Below, in pieces: positions 25,889 to 38,790 of a DNA stretch of 64,000 bases. Both the position numbers and the translations under genes were made by a program. The notes beneath the pieces were generated by a model. It did not search any database. It saw nothing but the letters and a program-made list of their open reading frames with translations, and had not been told where the DNA came from. The first letter of the stretch is position 1. Each line of letters opens with the position of its first letter. Origin of the DNA: Siniperca chuatsi (Eukaryota; Chordata; Actinopteri; Centrarchiformes; Sinipercidae); assembly GCF_020085105.1 (NCBI RefSeq), contig NC_058063.1:15609262-15673261 (forward strand), in the 5' to 3' direction.

Positions 25889-28530
25889 AAGGCACTGGAA
25901 CTAAGAAAACATTGTCATTGAATGTACACTGGGGTATTGCAGAATCATAATGACCAGGAAAAGTTTCACAGTCTCCCAGTTCAGTGGGAGTTTGATGTTA
26001 TTGTTTTAGATGTGATTGGCTGGTCGAGAGGCATGTTGTCAGGACTGGTTAAAATTAGGGCATTTCTAAATTGGCATGCCCATTGAGAAGTGTCCATGTT
26101 GTTCTGCAGACAGTCGTTACTGCATCAAACACACGGCTAGTTAGCCTGTCGTCATATCGCAGCCTTCACCTAAGTTTCTTTGACTATTTTTTTCACAGCT
26201 CCAAAGAAAGCATAACGCTACGTGCAGATATTTGCACGGTGGTCCTAAGGGGCAAAACACCACAGCACAGGACGAAAGACATTAACAAATCAGAAAACAC
26301 AGCAACAAAACTGAAAACACAACGGCGTTACACAAAACGGAAAGGGACAACAATTCTTGTTCGTGATTAGACAGAACTTAAGTGAATTCAGAGTTCTTGG
26401 ACAGCGATACATAAGTAAACACCTGAATATCACCGACTCTGCCAATCATTTGCTGAATGCTATTTAATAAAGGCAGAGAGATACTGTAACAGGAAATAAG
26501 GGAAGAGAGGAGGGAGGGAGGAGGATGATGTCCCAAGTCAGACGTTGTGATTACATTGTCATAAGTTTTTCAAGTCAAAAAGTGAAATTCAAGTGAAAGT
26601 CGGTGAATTTGAACACTTTGACTTGCAGTGAATTCCAGCCACAAATGTGTACACACAAGATAAAGCTTCTAAAGGTTTTCTCCGAACAGCTTCTGCAGCA
26701 CAATCCATGTTTAGTAGCCAAAAGCCCACGTAGAGAGACCAGAAAAGTAGTTTTAAAGTAGTGAGTAGTGTTGTTCCGAGTGCTGTGGGGTGCAACGAGA
26801 GAGCTGGACCGTACAGGAGAAAGTCTGGTAAATATTGGACTACTGGACCCATGATTTAGCTGCAAAAGTTGGTCCTTTGAAGTTACGTTGAGACTAAATG
26901 GAAGTTTAGAGGCTATTTGAAAGCTGTAACTTCTACCATGAAACTGAAACCTTAAAATCTTTGTTATATCAACCCCAAAACCGTTGTTTTACACCCACAC
27001 GGTGACAAGGATCTCAACACCCAAAGGTCTACTGACAGAGCAGTGGGTCTTACTGATAAACGGGGTCATGTGAGAGGTTCGCTCACTGCAAACGTGTGTG
27101 TGACTGTCGCGTGTTCTGTTCACATGTGACCTCTGTGAATGTGTGTGCTCACATAGTCCTGCTGTGTTTGCATTGTACCTTCATCCAGGCTTTATACTTG
27201 GTTCATTTATTTGTGTGTGTATTTTAAATGTGTTGTCTGGCTGTTGTGCAATCAACAAATGGTTATGAAACTTTTTATTAAATGAAGCCACAGACCCTTC
27301 AGGCTTACACATTTCTGCTGCTACAGGAGTTTCCTTTTAGTCGTCTGCTTCCAAACCTCATTTATCAGGGATTAAATTACTGGATTTTTACGAAAAATCC
27401 TGAAGAGGCTGAAGGAAAGTCTATTGTGTATGTAAATAACTTTTAACTGCGGAGTGAACTTTCTGCAAACTATGAACATGTCTTGATTGGTTTAGATGTT
27501 AATTACTTTGCATGATATATAGATTTTCCCAATTTGAAGAATTCCCAAACTGGTTTCTGATCTCATTTTGTTAATTTTTATCATCAAATTTAAACTGTGT
27601 ATCAAGACAGTACCAATATATCATTTAAATTCTCTTTCCAATGACAACAAGTTGAAAGTAATAAAGTATTATCCACCTTCCTGCATGCCACACTTTGAGA
27701 GATACTGTAGTGTGTCTGTAGTGAAACACGGAGCGCAGTGAAACTCTGTCAGGATCGTATAAATGTTTTATGTGTGTGATTCCTCTCAGTGGTGGCTCTC
27801 CGTGCAGCGATCTCCTGTGACCCCAATGTGCCCTCCAAATCATCATCCCACCCAGCCCCTACTTTTACACTCGCTATACATTAAAGCTGCTGCCCATCAA
27901 TTAAACATGGCGGACAAGGACAGGCAGAGTTAACCAAGCTTTTCTCAATCTGCTGCGGGTGGTGTGACGGCTCGTGTGATGAAACTCTAAAGTTTGCCAT
28001 GAGAGAGGACTATGGTGCAGATGGCGATACCGATTATGAGTTTTTTGTTTGTTAAATTTTACATTTTCACTTTCTTTTTCCTCTAGAGCCAGTAAAATTT
28101 GTGCAAACAGCTTGATTCGTTGTGCATTTGCATACTTTGCCTAATCTGTTCTCTATTTTCTGAGGCTATATTGAAACTTGTTTTTTGACTGAGCTCATGT
28201 TCCAACTCTGCTTGATCCAATGGCTGGTGCCGGGCAATTACAGCATCTCCGCTTGTTCTGCATGGATTGTGCGTGTATGATGCTAAGGTGTTGCATGCTC
28301 TTCACTGCTTGCAACTGCAAGTGCACAGAACATAAAATCTGAAAGCTAAATTTTTTTGTGATATAAAACTGTAATTCTTCTCGTTTTGAGTCAGTGTTCT
28401 GTGATGACAAGCCTTTGCAAAGTTTTCTAGCCCTTTCATTTCTGATTTGACAGATTCTGCCACTGACAATCTATGTGTTTGGGACAAAAAAGGATAATGT
28501 GAATCTTTCTTCCTGGTTGTGTTGTTGCAG

Positions 28531-29031
28531 GTCAAGGTGTGGTTCCAAAACCGCCGGACCAAACAGAAGAAGGACACCACCAAGGATTCAGACAAACGCT
28601 CCTCCACCACGAACGAGTCAATGGCCACCTGCAACATCCTGCGCCTCCTGGAGCAGGGCCGCCTCCTATCGGGCCCCGTCCCACCACCTAACTCCCTCCT
28701 GGGGCCTCAGCCACATCCGGCACACAACGGCTCCCTGCTGAGCAGCCCGGGCGGAGGCTCCTCCACCTCTCCGGGGATCAGCAGCAGCACTCCTCCCAGC
28801 TCCCTACCAGGGGGGACTTTCGGGCTGTCGCTGCCCTCACTTGGCGGCACATCGCCATCACCGCGGCTGGGCGTCCCGCCGCCGCACTCCCTCTGCTTCT
28901 CCCTGCCGCTGCTGGGGGGCGCTCATCATGAACTGACATCTGCCTACGGCTGCGGTTCTTCAGCTTTTGAGCCGTACATGCGGCTGGACAGGAAGGAAGC
29001 AGATCTGGGAGGGAAGAAGACAGTTTCTTAA
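28531..29031 (+). CDS. vax2: vax2 coding exon 3 (residues 142-307, recognition helix and C-terminus)
   Basis: Terminal coding exon after acceptor tgttgttgcag. It opens in frame with VKVWFQNRRTKQKK, homeodomain helix 3, giving Trp48, Gln50 and Asn51 at residues 145, 147 and 148. Gln50 predicts binding to TAATTA/TAATTG-type sites. Next comes the Vax-specific segment ATCNILRLLEQGRLLS, then a long Pro/Ser/Gly-rich low-complexity tail, and the conserved C-terminal SSAFEPYMRLDRK, ending KKTVS and TAA at 29029-29031. The joined protein is 307 residues, the length I recall for zebrafish Vax2. No frameshift or early stop is seen. The exon is GC-rich, and the frame at 28475-28741 is a shadow in another phase. 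Confidence 0.97.
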   Translation, partial: VKVWFQNRRTKQKKDTTKDSDKRSSTTNESMATCNILRLLEQGRLLSGPVPPPNSLLGPQPHPAHNGSLLSSPGGGSSTSPGISSSTPPSSLPGGTFGLSLPSLGGTSPSPRLGVPPPHSLCFSLPLLGGAHHELTSAYGCGSSAFEPYMRLDRKEADLGGKKTVS

Positions 29032-32000
29032 GTAAAGTGTCCCTCTTTTAGGACACCAGGGGACTGGGACTTGTCTCTGTAAGAGCTTTTCTCCTCAGTC
29101 ATTCACCCTGCCGCCTGTTTGACACTTGAGTGGCAGCAGACGGGGGAAAGAAAGCACCCTGGTTCATGAGAAATGTGAGAAATGGAAGAGACCAGGTTGC
29201 TGTCCTTGCAACACCATTTTGTGCCATAGCACTGTCGGGCACACTGACACAAAATGGTGAAAAGGACATGATGTGATGGAGACTCTCCCGCATAAAAAAA
29301 ACTTGTGAATTTTTGCAAAAATGCCGTGTGTGTATGTTGCGTGAACCCTGACAGACAGATGTTTTTATCACCACTCTCTTCGCAGTGGTTTCAAGTGACT
29401 CTTCACTTTTTGTCCAGTGAGTTTGTGTGTGTGGTTTTCTCTCTATACAGGCCTTCATTTACTGTTCAGGAAAAAAAACAATACTTGACATGGGTAATTC
29501 AGACTGAATCAGTGTCTGAATGAGAAGAGTGGTATTTCAAAGAAAGCAGTTTGTACACATTTCAGTACATATTCCCGTATAAGTGGCCATGTTTGATTTT
29601 AGTTAATGTGCTATCACAATATGGAAGAAACACTGAAAAAAAAAGAATTGTAGCATTTTAATATCAGTCTTTTTGGTGTCCAGCAGTAGTTTTTGTAAAT
29701 TCTTTATTTGGTTGTGTTTGTATATGAAATAATATGTGGTAGGATCTGGACAAAAATTACATATCTAGATCCGATAGTTTAATATAAAAGAACATGAGAA
29801 GAAAGAAGAGTAGTTTTGTGAGAAAGCTGGTTAGACTCTGCCAAAGCATTTATGGATTAAGCTTTGGAGGAGCCACACTTGTGTCCTCCAATCACTGAAG
29901 CAAGTCAAGGTCAAACAGAGAAATGACCTTTGGACCCAGATTAACTTTTCAGTCTATGATTCACAGACGTCACAGTTTCCCTTTGAGACAGTTAAAGACT
30001 CAAAGAAAAAGTTTTGAAACACAAGAATTAAACATCTGGCCGAGGTTTTGGACAATTTTTCTATTCACAGAACCAAATTTGTGTAGGCCGCAAATGAAAG
30101 CGTTGTTCTGCTCTTCAAGGAGTCAGGTAGTCTCAATCCACAGATCCAGAGATTTCTGTTTGCATCTTGTTTCTTGGTGTGGTGCGATTATTAACAGAAA
30201 ATTAATCGGCAATGTTTTTTGTCATTCTTTGAGCAAAAATACCAAACATTTTCTGGTTCCAGCTTCTAAAACGTGACGATTTGCTGTTTTCTTTTTAATA
30301 GACGTTACCATGGACTCTGAGAAATTGTGAATACCATTTTTTCACAGTTTTTTTTAACATTTCATAGACTAAACAATTAATTGAGGAAATAACTGGCAGA
30401 TTAATTGATAATGAAAATAATCATCAGTTACAGCCTTAGCTGGTCACAATGAGCCATGACACCTGTGGAATCAGCTGGTGTTTTACCCCAATACATTTTT
30501 CTTATTTAAGTTGGCCATTATATGTTTTGCAACAACATCATAACTATCAGACGTACTGTTTCATCAGGTCATATCCATAATCACTAGAAATCTCAATGTA
30601 TTTTTACACAGGAAACTTTTACTGTGTGCACATGGTTAGGATGCAATAAGCTGCAGCATCACATGTGTCTTTTTAATGATATTGTATTTTTCTTCAAATT
30701 GGTATTTGTGTTGGCTCCATGTTTTCCTTTTTGATGTTTTACGCTGACTTTTGTCTCGCCCTCCTGTTAGACTTTACCTCGGCCCGTCTTAAACGAAAAT
30801 ATTTCCTCTGCTTGCCCCTCATTGAAAGCACTTTATGTTTGTAGGTTTTTATGCTTCCTTCTTTATCTCTACTTTTTTTGCTTTTGAATGCATTTCAATA
30901 ACTCCTTATTGACAGACTGAAAATCCTCCCAGCTTTCACAGCTTTAATATGAGTCAGGGTTTGGAGTTGCTTTATTCTTAGAAAGGTATTTTTGTTATTA
31001 ATGCCAGAAAACCCCTCAGTTATTTCCAGCTACATTTTCTTTCAGCTACATTTTTAATTTTACATTAATTAATTGATTGATTTGAACCTAAATTGACCTC
31101 AAGATCCAAAAACAGCCCACTTTGAGAAACACATTTCTCTGTCGTTGTGGATTGAGAAATTCATTCAGGACAGGCTGAAGGAGGAAAGGAAAAGGATCAG
31201 CTGTAGTATTTTTCTCTCCCAATATGATGCCATTTGTCCAGATTTCCGCTGTCCAAAGAACATCAAAACTCACCTGCAATTCGCAACAGTTTGCCCTCAA
31301 TTTGTGCATGTCAGATGAGTTATCGCCCCTTTTTGTTTGTTTGTTGCTTCTCATTTTTCACGTCTTTTTTCCCAATGTATCTATTCATTTCTAGGTTTCG
31401 TTTCATTGTGAGGTTTAATAGCCTACGTTTACCCGATCCCTTTCTCTTACACTGACTGAAGGTGACTCGACATCTATTTAAAAAATAAAACGGACACTCT
31501 CATGACATCAATTTAAAAAGCTGCTCACAAGTAAAGGCCAGGCTACGTCTAAAACAGCCGAGCACGTTTTCAGCTGCAGATACATTTCTTGTGGAGTGCA
31601 TGGAGAGGTTGTGACCTCAGCCTATGAAAACTCCCTGTCTGTCAGCTCACCGGGCCTTTTGCACCAGTGTAGCGCCGGCTGGTAGCAGGTGATTTGTTGT
31701 TGTTGTGTTCAACCCCCTGTTATCCATTCACAGCTCTTTGCAGCGGTGCACCTGTGCTGTTGTTGAACACTGTATTATTTTCTATAAGCACCATCCATAA
31801 TTGACAGGCTGTGGCATCAAATATTAAGCAGAGAGATGGAGCTGAGAGGTCAGGAGGCTTGCTTCTCGTGTAAGGCCCTTTCACAAACCCGTTTTTTCCC
31901 TTTACTCACAACAGGGTCGTGTTGCTTCGTTGCTAAGTTGCTCTTCTGTGTCGTAAGCAAAACACAGTTGTTCCCCATTTTTAGCTAGTTGTTGTTGCAG

Positions 32001-33732
32001 GTTTTAGAGCTGCATATGATAGTGAATAAGTGAGCCCTCAGAACTGCTGTAAAAAATCTCTTAATTGATCTCGTTTTCAGTTTGTCAGTCAATGTGACAG
32101 GAAAGGAAGATCAGACATTTAGAAAGCAGATTTTGTGGTTTGGTGGTTACAAAAGACATCTTCTCACACTGTGGTGTATTGTAATGTAAATCTGCAGTTA
32201 CTGTATTGTACACTCAGTCATGGCGAGGCTACTGAAGAGCAGCTACTAGATGAACGATTTGGCTTGAGGGAAGACAGTCAAAGAAGTGAGATGCCACTTC
32301 TCTTTCAGGCAAGAGAGAGAAGCTTTGTAAAGCCTTGCATCAGTTAAACGAAGCCTTTTGTTTTTATTTTTGGTTCTACCGTTTTTTTCCTGCTTTCTTT
32401 AGCTTCTTTTTCAGGCAGTTTCTTCTCATTCCAGCTGAGTGGAAGTTTTGCTTTTGTTGTGTGCAATCTGTGACATCTTGCACTTGTTTAGGTTACCACC
32501 ATCTCAGAAGCATTAAGAGCCTTCTCATGGCTCTCCCTACTGCATCATGATTTTTTCAGATGGGTAAAGTCCTTTGAGATTGTGTGGAAATGTTCCTTTA
32601 CTTTAAAAATGAACTGATTCTGCTTGGTTTACTTTTTCTTTATGCACAGCTAAGGTCCTGCATAGGCCGTAACTTTGTTTCTTTAAGCAGTAAAAGGTAC
32701 TTAATGTCAAGCTAATGGCACCAGCTACTACTTATGATGAACAAACTCTATGTACATAGATATAAATTTATATATGAATATATATAAATGGGTCTTTGCA
32801 CAAGTTATCTTTTCATGTCCGCTCCATGTGATTTTAACAGGAAAAACAAAATGCGAAGGAAGATTCAGAAAAAAAGACTTTATATATGCTTTACAATTCT
32901 TTGTCTCATTAACATTTTGCACTTATTTAAAGAGGCTTACTTCTGTTTCTGGGCTGACAGAGCTGTTTTCATGCTCGGCCAAGATATTGTACAATATGTA
33001 TATGTATTTTTATTCATATGCATATAAATATATGTCTATGTAATTTGCCTCCTGTGTTTTGTTTTCGTCATTTTCTCACCACCCTTAAGGCCACAATCTG
33101 AGATGCATGTGTGGACAGTTTTTTAGAATTAATCAGGAAAAAACAAGTTATTTCACCATTTGCTTTACATTTATAACGGCACAAAGATGTGTGTGATATG
33201 AATCAAAAAACTATTTGAGAAAAGCAGTTTATAGCCAAACTGCTTTTAAAAGACTATTCAGTGAAAATATGAGTTTCTATCAGTCAACAAACACACTTAA
33301 CATGTCTGAACTCTTTCTATTCACATTGAGGATTTTTGTCGTGCCTTTGCTTGCTCAAAGCTTTATTAAAAACCTTGGCTTCTTTGTCCTTCCCATCACT
33401 GTGGCAAAAACATCAAGACAGTGGACATTTCACCTTTTCAGGTCATTCTGTGCAGGTATTGCTTTTAAATACTTTGCACTTTTAATTCTGTTTTGGTTTG
33501 GATGGTGGTACACAAAGACGGAATTAACCTGCCCTTGGGACATCAATGTGGAATGCATTTTCTGTGTGTAAGAAATTAATCTGATATTTTCTTGGCCAAG
33601 ATAAATATGTTATTAGAGTCTAATCAACTACATATAAAGTGATCAGAGCAGAGTCTATTCTGGTTGCTATCTGCAGGGCCAAAAAAGTAATTTTTGCACA
33701 GGACAAGAACTACTACCTCAGCCATGGTGAAA
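29032..33732 (+). other. vax2 3' UTR and downstream DNA
   Basis: The 3' UTR begins at 29032. Candidate poly(A) signals are ATTAAA at 30027-30032 and AATAAA at 31484-31489, but neither can be chosen without transcript data. A transposon relic lies at about 30183-30438. Open frames in the region, such as those at 29923-30276 and 33215-33571, have no recognisable domain and are probably chance. No other gene is seen. Confidence 0.5.
30183..30438 (-). mobile_element. Truncated hAT-like relic ('gctgcaactaacgattatt' family)
   Basis: The right end, read on the - strand, gives taaggctgtaactgatgatt followed by attttcattatcaattaatc, a decayed form of a very common fish MITE end. The left part (attaacagaaaattaatcgg) carries the matching inverted motif. 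No coding capacity. Confidence 0.6.
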
Positions 33733-34164
33733 ATATGGTGGGAAAAAGTATAATTATGTATGTACAATTTTGTTAGTTGTACTTTATTTTATTTACTTTA
33801 TTTCCATTTTCTGTTACTTTACACATCTTCTCCACTACATTTCAGAGGTAAATACTGTACTTTTTTACTCCACTATATTTATTTGATAATTTGAGTTACT
33901 AAAGTAATTAAAATTACCATTACCAGCTGCAACATTAAAGCGATCCAATAATATAATATACATTATTCTGAAATGGGCCAGTCTGCACAATGAGTACTTT
34001 TAGTTTTGGTACTTTAAGTATATTTGAATGCTAATACTTTTTTACTTTTACTGTACTTTTAGTAATATTTTGAATGCAATAATTTTATTTGTAACAGGTA
34101 TTTTTATGTTGTGGTACAGCTACTTTTAATCAACAAAAAGATCTGAGTACTTCTTCCACCACTG
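33733..34164 (+). mobile_element. hAT-type MITE copy, family 'cagtggtgga'
   Basis: The right end, gtacttcttccaccactg at 34147-34164, is well kept and the left end (atatggtgggaaaaa) is decayed. Inside are the family's ccactacatttcagaggtaaa and gcgatccaataatataata blocks, shared with 48250-48700. No clear target duplication remains. No transposase. Confidence 0.8.
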
Positions 34165-36001
34165 CAAAACACTGAACACTTTGAGTCTCCGTAGATAAAG
34201 GCCTGCGTGATGCAGCACCTGTCAAGGTTACATATTACCTGGTCTGACACAGGAGGGATGTCTGATGCTCTGCGTTACACAAAAACAATTCAGCTCTCTA
34301 ATTCAAACCAGCAAAGTCACATTTTGATGATTTCTTACCAAAACTCAACCAATGACATGTCAAATGAAGAATAATCTGCAAAGAAAGAACAAGTCATGTA
34401 TAGGTTGTACTAAGCTGTAAAGCTAACACACTACATTCTGTTTATCCCCCCTGTTAGCCCAGACTTCAGCAAGGGGCACTTCTCCATACTGGGACAATTG
34501 ACCTGCAGGGTGCCAATTATAGTGATTGGCACCTTTATTTGAGCGAGGAAAAGGCGAGAGGGCCGGCAGAAAGGAGACCAGATGGGTGGCCTGTTATAGA
34601 GGTGGGGAGGAGAGCAGGGAGGGCATGGACAGGAGGAACTGCCCTGCAGCAGAGGAAGAAACTGTGGTGGTAAACAGCTTCCAGTGACGAGCAACAGAAC
34701 TCGACTAATTGGGGTTTTACTGGTGCTTTTAATTGGTAATCTCTCACCTGCAGCCATATTAACCAGGAAATATAAGAAAATATTACCTCTCTGTGTGTGC
34801 AGCAGAGCAGGGAGAGAAATACAGAGCAGTAGCTGTATTTTCCTTAAAATACAAGAGACAACTCAGTAGTCAAACTAAATAATATTAATAATACTAATAT
34901 TATTATTTATAATATTTTTTATAACATTTGAAACAGAATGTGGTATGTTATTGTTTCCTAAAGATCTAGAAAGAACTTGATATGTAACCATAATTTTATT
35001 GGAAGGTTCTTGGATGGAGCAATGTAATTTTGTAATAATGGTACATGGTACATTTCCAATTCATTATTTCCAATTAATATCTAGTGTAAGTCTTTTAGGC
35101 AGTGCACAGCAGTTCAACTGAAAATGCTAAAATGTCAGTTTTGTCCACAGGCAAGCATACAATTCAACATACATGAAGAATACACTTATTAAACACAATA
35201 ACCAATGAACAATAATAGAGCCTCTAATAACTGACTCAGAACCTTGTCTCTATTTTCCCTGTAATTAGTATCAAATTAGACATTTCTTTCTTCAAAGAAA
35301 TGATTAGGAAATAACAGACCTAAAATAAAGTGTCGCTCTGCTACAAATGGAACAATTATACATCATTAACAGTTAAAGAAGTACTTTGTGCCTGTTTTTC
35401 TAGACTCAATGCTTTGAAATATTTGTTTTTTGAATGAAATAAAATGAAATATAGTAAAATAAAATAAAATAATGTTTTACTCTTCTTCACAGGAGGAATT
35501 CAGTTCACGCTACAAAGTGTTTGCATCAGCCGTCATGCCAAGCAATTGTCACATTTTCACAATTCAGTAAAATTACTCAGTATCACTACAACTGTAGTAT
35601 ATATACAGTATATGGACAGAGCATTGACTATAAGTTACCAGTGTATAATTCAATGTTGTTTGTTACATTTATCTTATATTCATTGCATCAGTTTGGTAGT
35701 AAACATCAAAAATGTTTGTTTATATGTCGATGATACAATGATTTCTATGAATACAGTTGGGCATGCCACTGGAAACTTAAAAAAACATTATAGAATTTTT
35801 TCCTCATCTCACTCCAAGTCAAGTGCAGTTTTACATGAAGGATGAGGTTAGTTACTCGCCCCAAATCACATTTGATAGGATGAATTTATGTATATGATGT
35901 CATCAAAAATATTGTAACATTTTACAGGAAAGAGAGAGAGGGATTTTGATGTAAAAACACTCATGTGCATGACATGTATTTACTATATAATAAGAGATAA
36001 C
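34165..36001. other. Gene-free DNA with a candidate regulatory patch
   Basis: 34430-34760 is GC-richer and unique. It has a CCAAT palindrome at 34509-34533 and TAATTG sites at 34706-34711 and 34730-34735. The remainder is AT-rich with nothing recognisable. Confidence 0.35.
34509..34533. promoter_or_regulatory. Perfect inverted repeat with everted CCAAT boxes
   Basis: ggtgccaat and attggcacc are exact 9-bp reverse complements around a 7-nt loop (tatagtg). Each arm contains a CCAAT/ATTGG core and a TGCCA NF-I-like half. It may be a composite NF-Y/NF-I site or a chance stem. Confidence 0.35.
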
Positions 36002-36359
36002 AGGAGCTCTTTATTTTAAGTCCCCCTATTTAGCATTTATAAGCAGTACATTAGCATTTAATAGATGCTCTATAACACACTTTAATTTAGATGTAAGCAG
36101 ACATAAGGACACCACTTTCAAGTAACTGTATTTGTCAGCAACTTCTCCTATGAAGACATGTTTTACTATATTGTCATTCATTATCTGTTTATACAGTAGC
36201 ATCCACTTGTACATTTCCACAGGAGGAGTTATAGTTTTTGACAAATACATTAACAAACACTTATAACTGCTTGCAACTACATTATAGTGTGTTATAAAAC
36301 ATTTATTAAATGTTTACATTCAGCTTATAAATGCTACTTGGGGGACTCATAGTGTTTCC
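36002..36359 (+). mobile_element. MITE family A, copy 1
   Basis: The left end (taagtccccctatttagcat, then ttataagc) and the right end (gcttataaatgctacttggg, then ggactcat) form an inverted repeat of about 30 bp. About 350 bp are shared with 55796-56181, including ctcctatgaagacat, atactgtcattca-like blocks and gaggagttatag. No coding capacity. Confidence 0.8.
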
Positions 36360-36680
36360 AAGATAAATTAACAATTAACACAGCAACACAAGATTAGAAC
36401 TTAAAATATGCACATTTTATTTCACTGTCTTTAATATAACCACAGGTCAACACATTTGACTGTCTTTGTGAATGCATTCATTTATTCCCTTCCTATTATG
36501 TCTTGCTTATGACATAAAAATTGAACAAAACCCATCTTTGTGTGTCACTTAATGTATTGTGATTCAAGTTCTGTCATTTATCAAAAATCAAAATCAGAAT
36601 CAGAGAAACAGTTTTGTCTATCACAAGGCAATTCAATTTGTCTTTGATGAGGCTCACAAGAAAAAACACACAGTATTCAT

Positions 36681-36754
36681 CAGTGGTATTGCTACTTTTA
36701 CTTAAGTAGCTTAAGTAAAAGAAGTAAAAGATCTGAGTACTTCTTCCACCACTG
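36681..36754 (+). mobile_element. 74-bp internally deleted hAT-type derivative
   Basis: It starts cagtggtatt and ends gtacttcttccaccactg, the two ends of the 'cagtggtgga' family, with almost nothing between. The flanking octamers gtattcat (36673-36680) and gtatacat (36755-36762) match at 7 of 8 positions, indicating transposition of the mini-form rather than decay of a larger copy in place. Confidence 0.8.
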
Positions 36755-36949
36755 GTATACATAGAGTAAAACATGCACATATAGTTAAAAACAAAAATAT
36801 ACAATATAATAGTACCCCTTTATGAATAAAGTCTAGTGTAAGTAAGCAACAGATCAATTCCACATCGGCACTTAAAAGCTGTTTGTTGTGCATCAACAAA
36901 TGAACTCTCAGCTCCTTGTTGGCTCTGTTTCTCACCATATGTGTTTGTG

Positions 36950-37160
36950 TGTGATTCTGGAGGGTCCACAGACTTTTAGGAATGCATCACTGTCCTGCCC
37001 CCTCCTCCTATAAAGCAGCTCAGCGGCCCATCAGGGGGCCCCACCACTAATTAGGGTCACTAATTGGGGGTTGGCCAGGGCAGAGACCCCTCCACACCTG
37101 CACGGTCATGTGACATTCAAAGAGGTGCGCAGGGTCAAGGGTTGCGTAGTCGGGGGACGG
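36950..37160. promoter_or_regulatory. Candidate homeodomain-bound regulatory element
   Basis: Unique GC-rich patch with a direct repeat of cactaatt(a/g)ggg at 37045-37056 and 37058-37069, giving a TAATTA and a TAATTG core 13 bp apart. Such paired Q50 sites suit Vax, LIM-homeodomain or Rx-type factors. Function is inferred. Confidence 0.35.
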
Positions 37161-38599
37161 GGGAGGGGTTTGGGGGGTGTTAGTTGACTGAGCAGACGAA
37201 GAGAGGGGTTAAAGAAGGAAAATGGCAGGCAACAAGATGACAGAAAGGGTAAAATGGACTTTTAGTTGGGTTTCTCAGATATTGAACCTCAATGAGCATT
37301 CATTTTGCAGTTTAGATTTGATGAATTTTTGCTATAAAGGCAACTGCAAAAGTTCTTTGTAAAGCAAATTACAAAACTATAAGTTTAAATATGAGTTTAA
37401 AAGAGTCCCTCAGCATGAATGAACAGGTTAATTTCCACTGTGGTGTCCCACCCAGAACACCAATGACAGCCCAAAACCTGCAACATGAAAATGAAAGTGT
37501 ATCGTGCACTAACTTTAAAGAAAGTGCCCCAAAAGAAGGAGTGGATATGCAGAGAAATGTAGAGGAAGTGTAAGATGACAAAGTGAAAGACACGTTGAGA
37601 AATTAGGGCGGGGACATGCTGCCCGGTCAGAGGTTAATTGCCAGGTGACCTTAAGGGCCGGACAGCTCAGCGGAGGCCCCAAGCCCACCTGCTTCTCTCA
37701 GCTCTCGTGGACTAAGTGATGTCTGCTTGTTTTGACACGATTCACACAAAAGTCGGGCTTAAGCTCACACCAAAAGATTCACAGCTGCATTCCTGAGAAC
37801 CAAACCGACCCAAAAATCGGTTACGATCGGCTTGAAGGAAGTTTTTTTAAATGATGCAAAGGCAGGATGTGAGACAATGAAAGAGGTGCTGATTTGTTTA
37901 GAAGAACAAGATTTAACATATTAAGGAAGGAAGTGAAATGTGTGCATTAAAAATGTACAGTATATTAGGCATGTTAGATATTAAAAGGTAAATTGTCTAT
38001 GGGTTTTATAGCACATTTTCATGGAAGACATTTTGACACATCACAGTAGGGAAAAGCACAGGTGTAAATATCAAAATTAATGATGGCTGAATTCCATTTA
38101 GCTGCTTCAGTTTCAGGGTCCTGGTATTGTGCATGCTGGCTCAATGTCATGGCTTACTGGGAACCTAAATAGAACAGAGTCATCGTTAATATTATTAGTA
38201 ATATTCTACTAATATTCTACTACTAGTCCTACTATGACAAGTCAAAATGTCTGCTGTGAAAAAGGCCTGCTGAGACACAGCAACATAACAACCCTGTTTT
38301 CTAGAAATTATGTTTATATACAACTAATCTGAAAAAGCATTTTTCAATTCAATTAACACATCTTGCATCTGTTCTATCTATTCCCACTTACAATATAATA
38401 TCCGCTCGTACAGCCCGTCCTCACCAGAAAAACAGCTGTATAGGTGCAAACAGCTTATCACGACACATGTTTACGTTAATTGTTAGGCGGCGAACTCTAG
38501 TTGCTGTAGTAATTATGACTGGAGCAGACAAACAGTCATCCGGGGTTCGTGTCCCATGTGAAACCAAAAGTCAACATTAACTCATTTAGTATTAAGTTT

Positions 38600-38790
38600 T
38601 AAGTTACATTACGTACTTACGTCATGTGACTTACTAATGTAACAAACTTATTTTAACCCAAACCATGATCTTTTCCTAAACCTAACCAAGTAGTTTTGGT
38701 GCCTAAACCTAACCAAACTGCAACCATTTCACAACGTTAACCATGTGTTTATTATTGTTACCATGACAACGAAGGTCCGGTACGCCTGTT
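38600..38790. repeat. Dispersed repeat with 'cctaaacctaacca' motifs
   Basis: Contains ttttcctaaacctaaccaag and gtgcctaaacctaaccaaac 28 bp apart. I recall this as an interspersed fish repeat, not a telomere-derived array. A related string (ttgcctaaacctaaccgc) occurs near 59424. Confidence 0.5.

Noticed and set aside
28475-28741. 88-codon + strand frame overlapping vax2 exon 3
   Set aside because: Different phase from the homeodomain frame; a shadow of the GC-rich exon.
38640-38780. Interstitial telomere-like repeat (cctaaacctaacc)
   Set aside because: Only two imperfect units with unrelated sequence between them. It fits a dispersed repeat better than a (TTAGGG)n relic.
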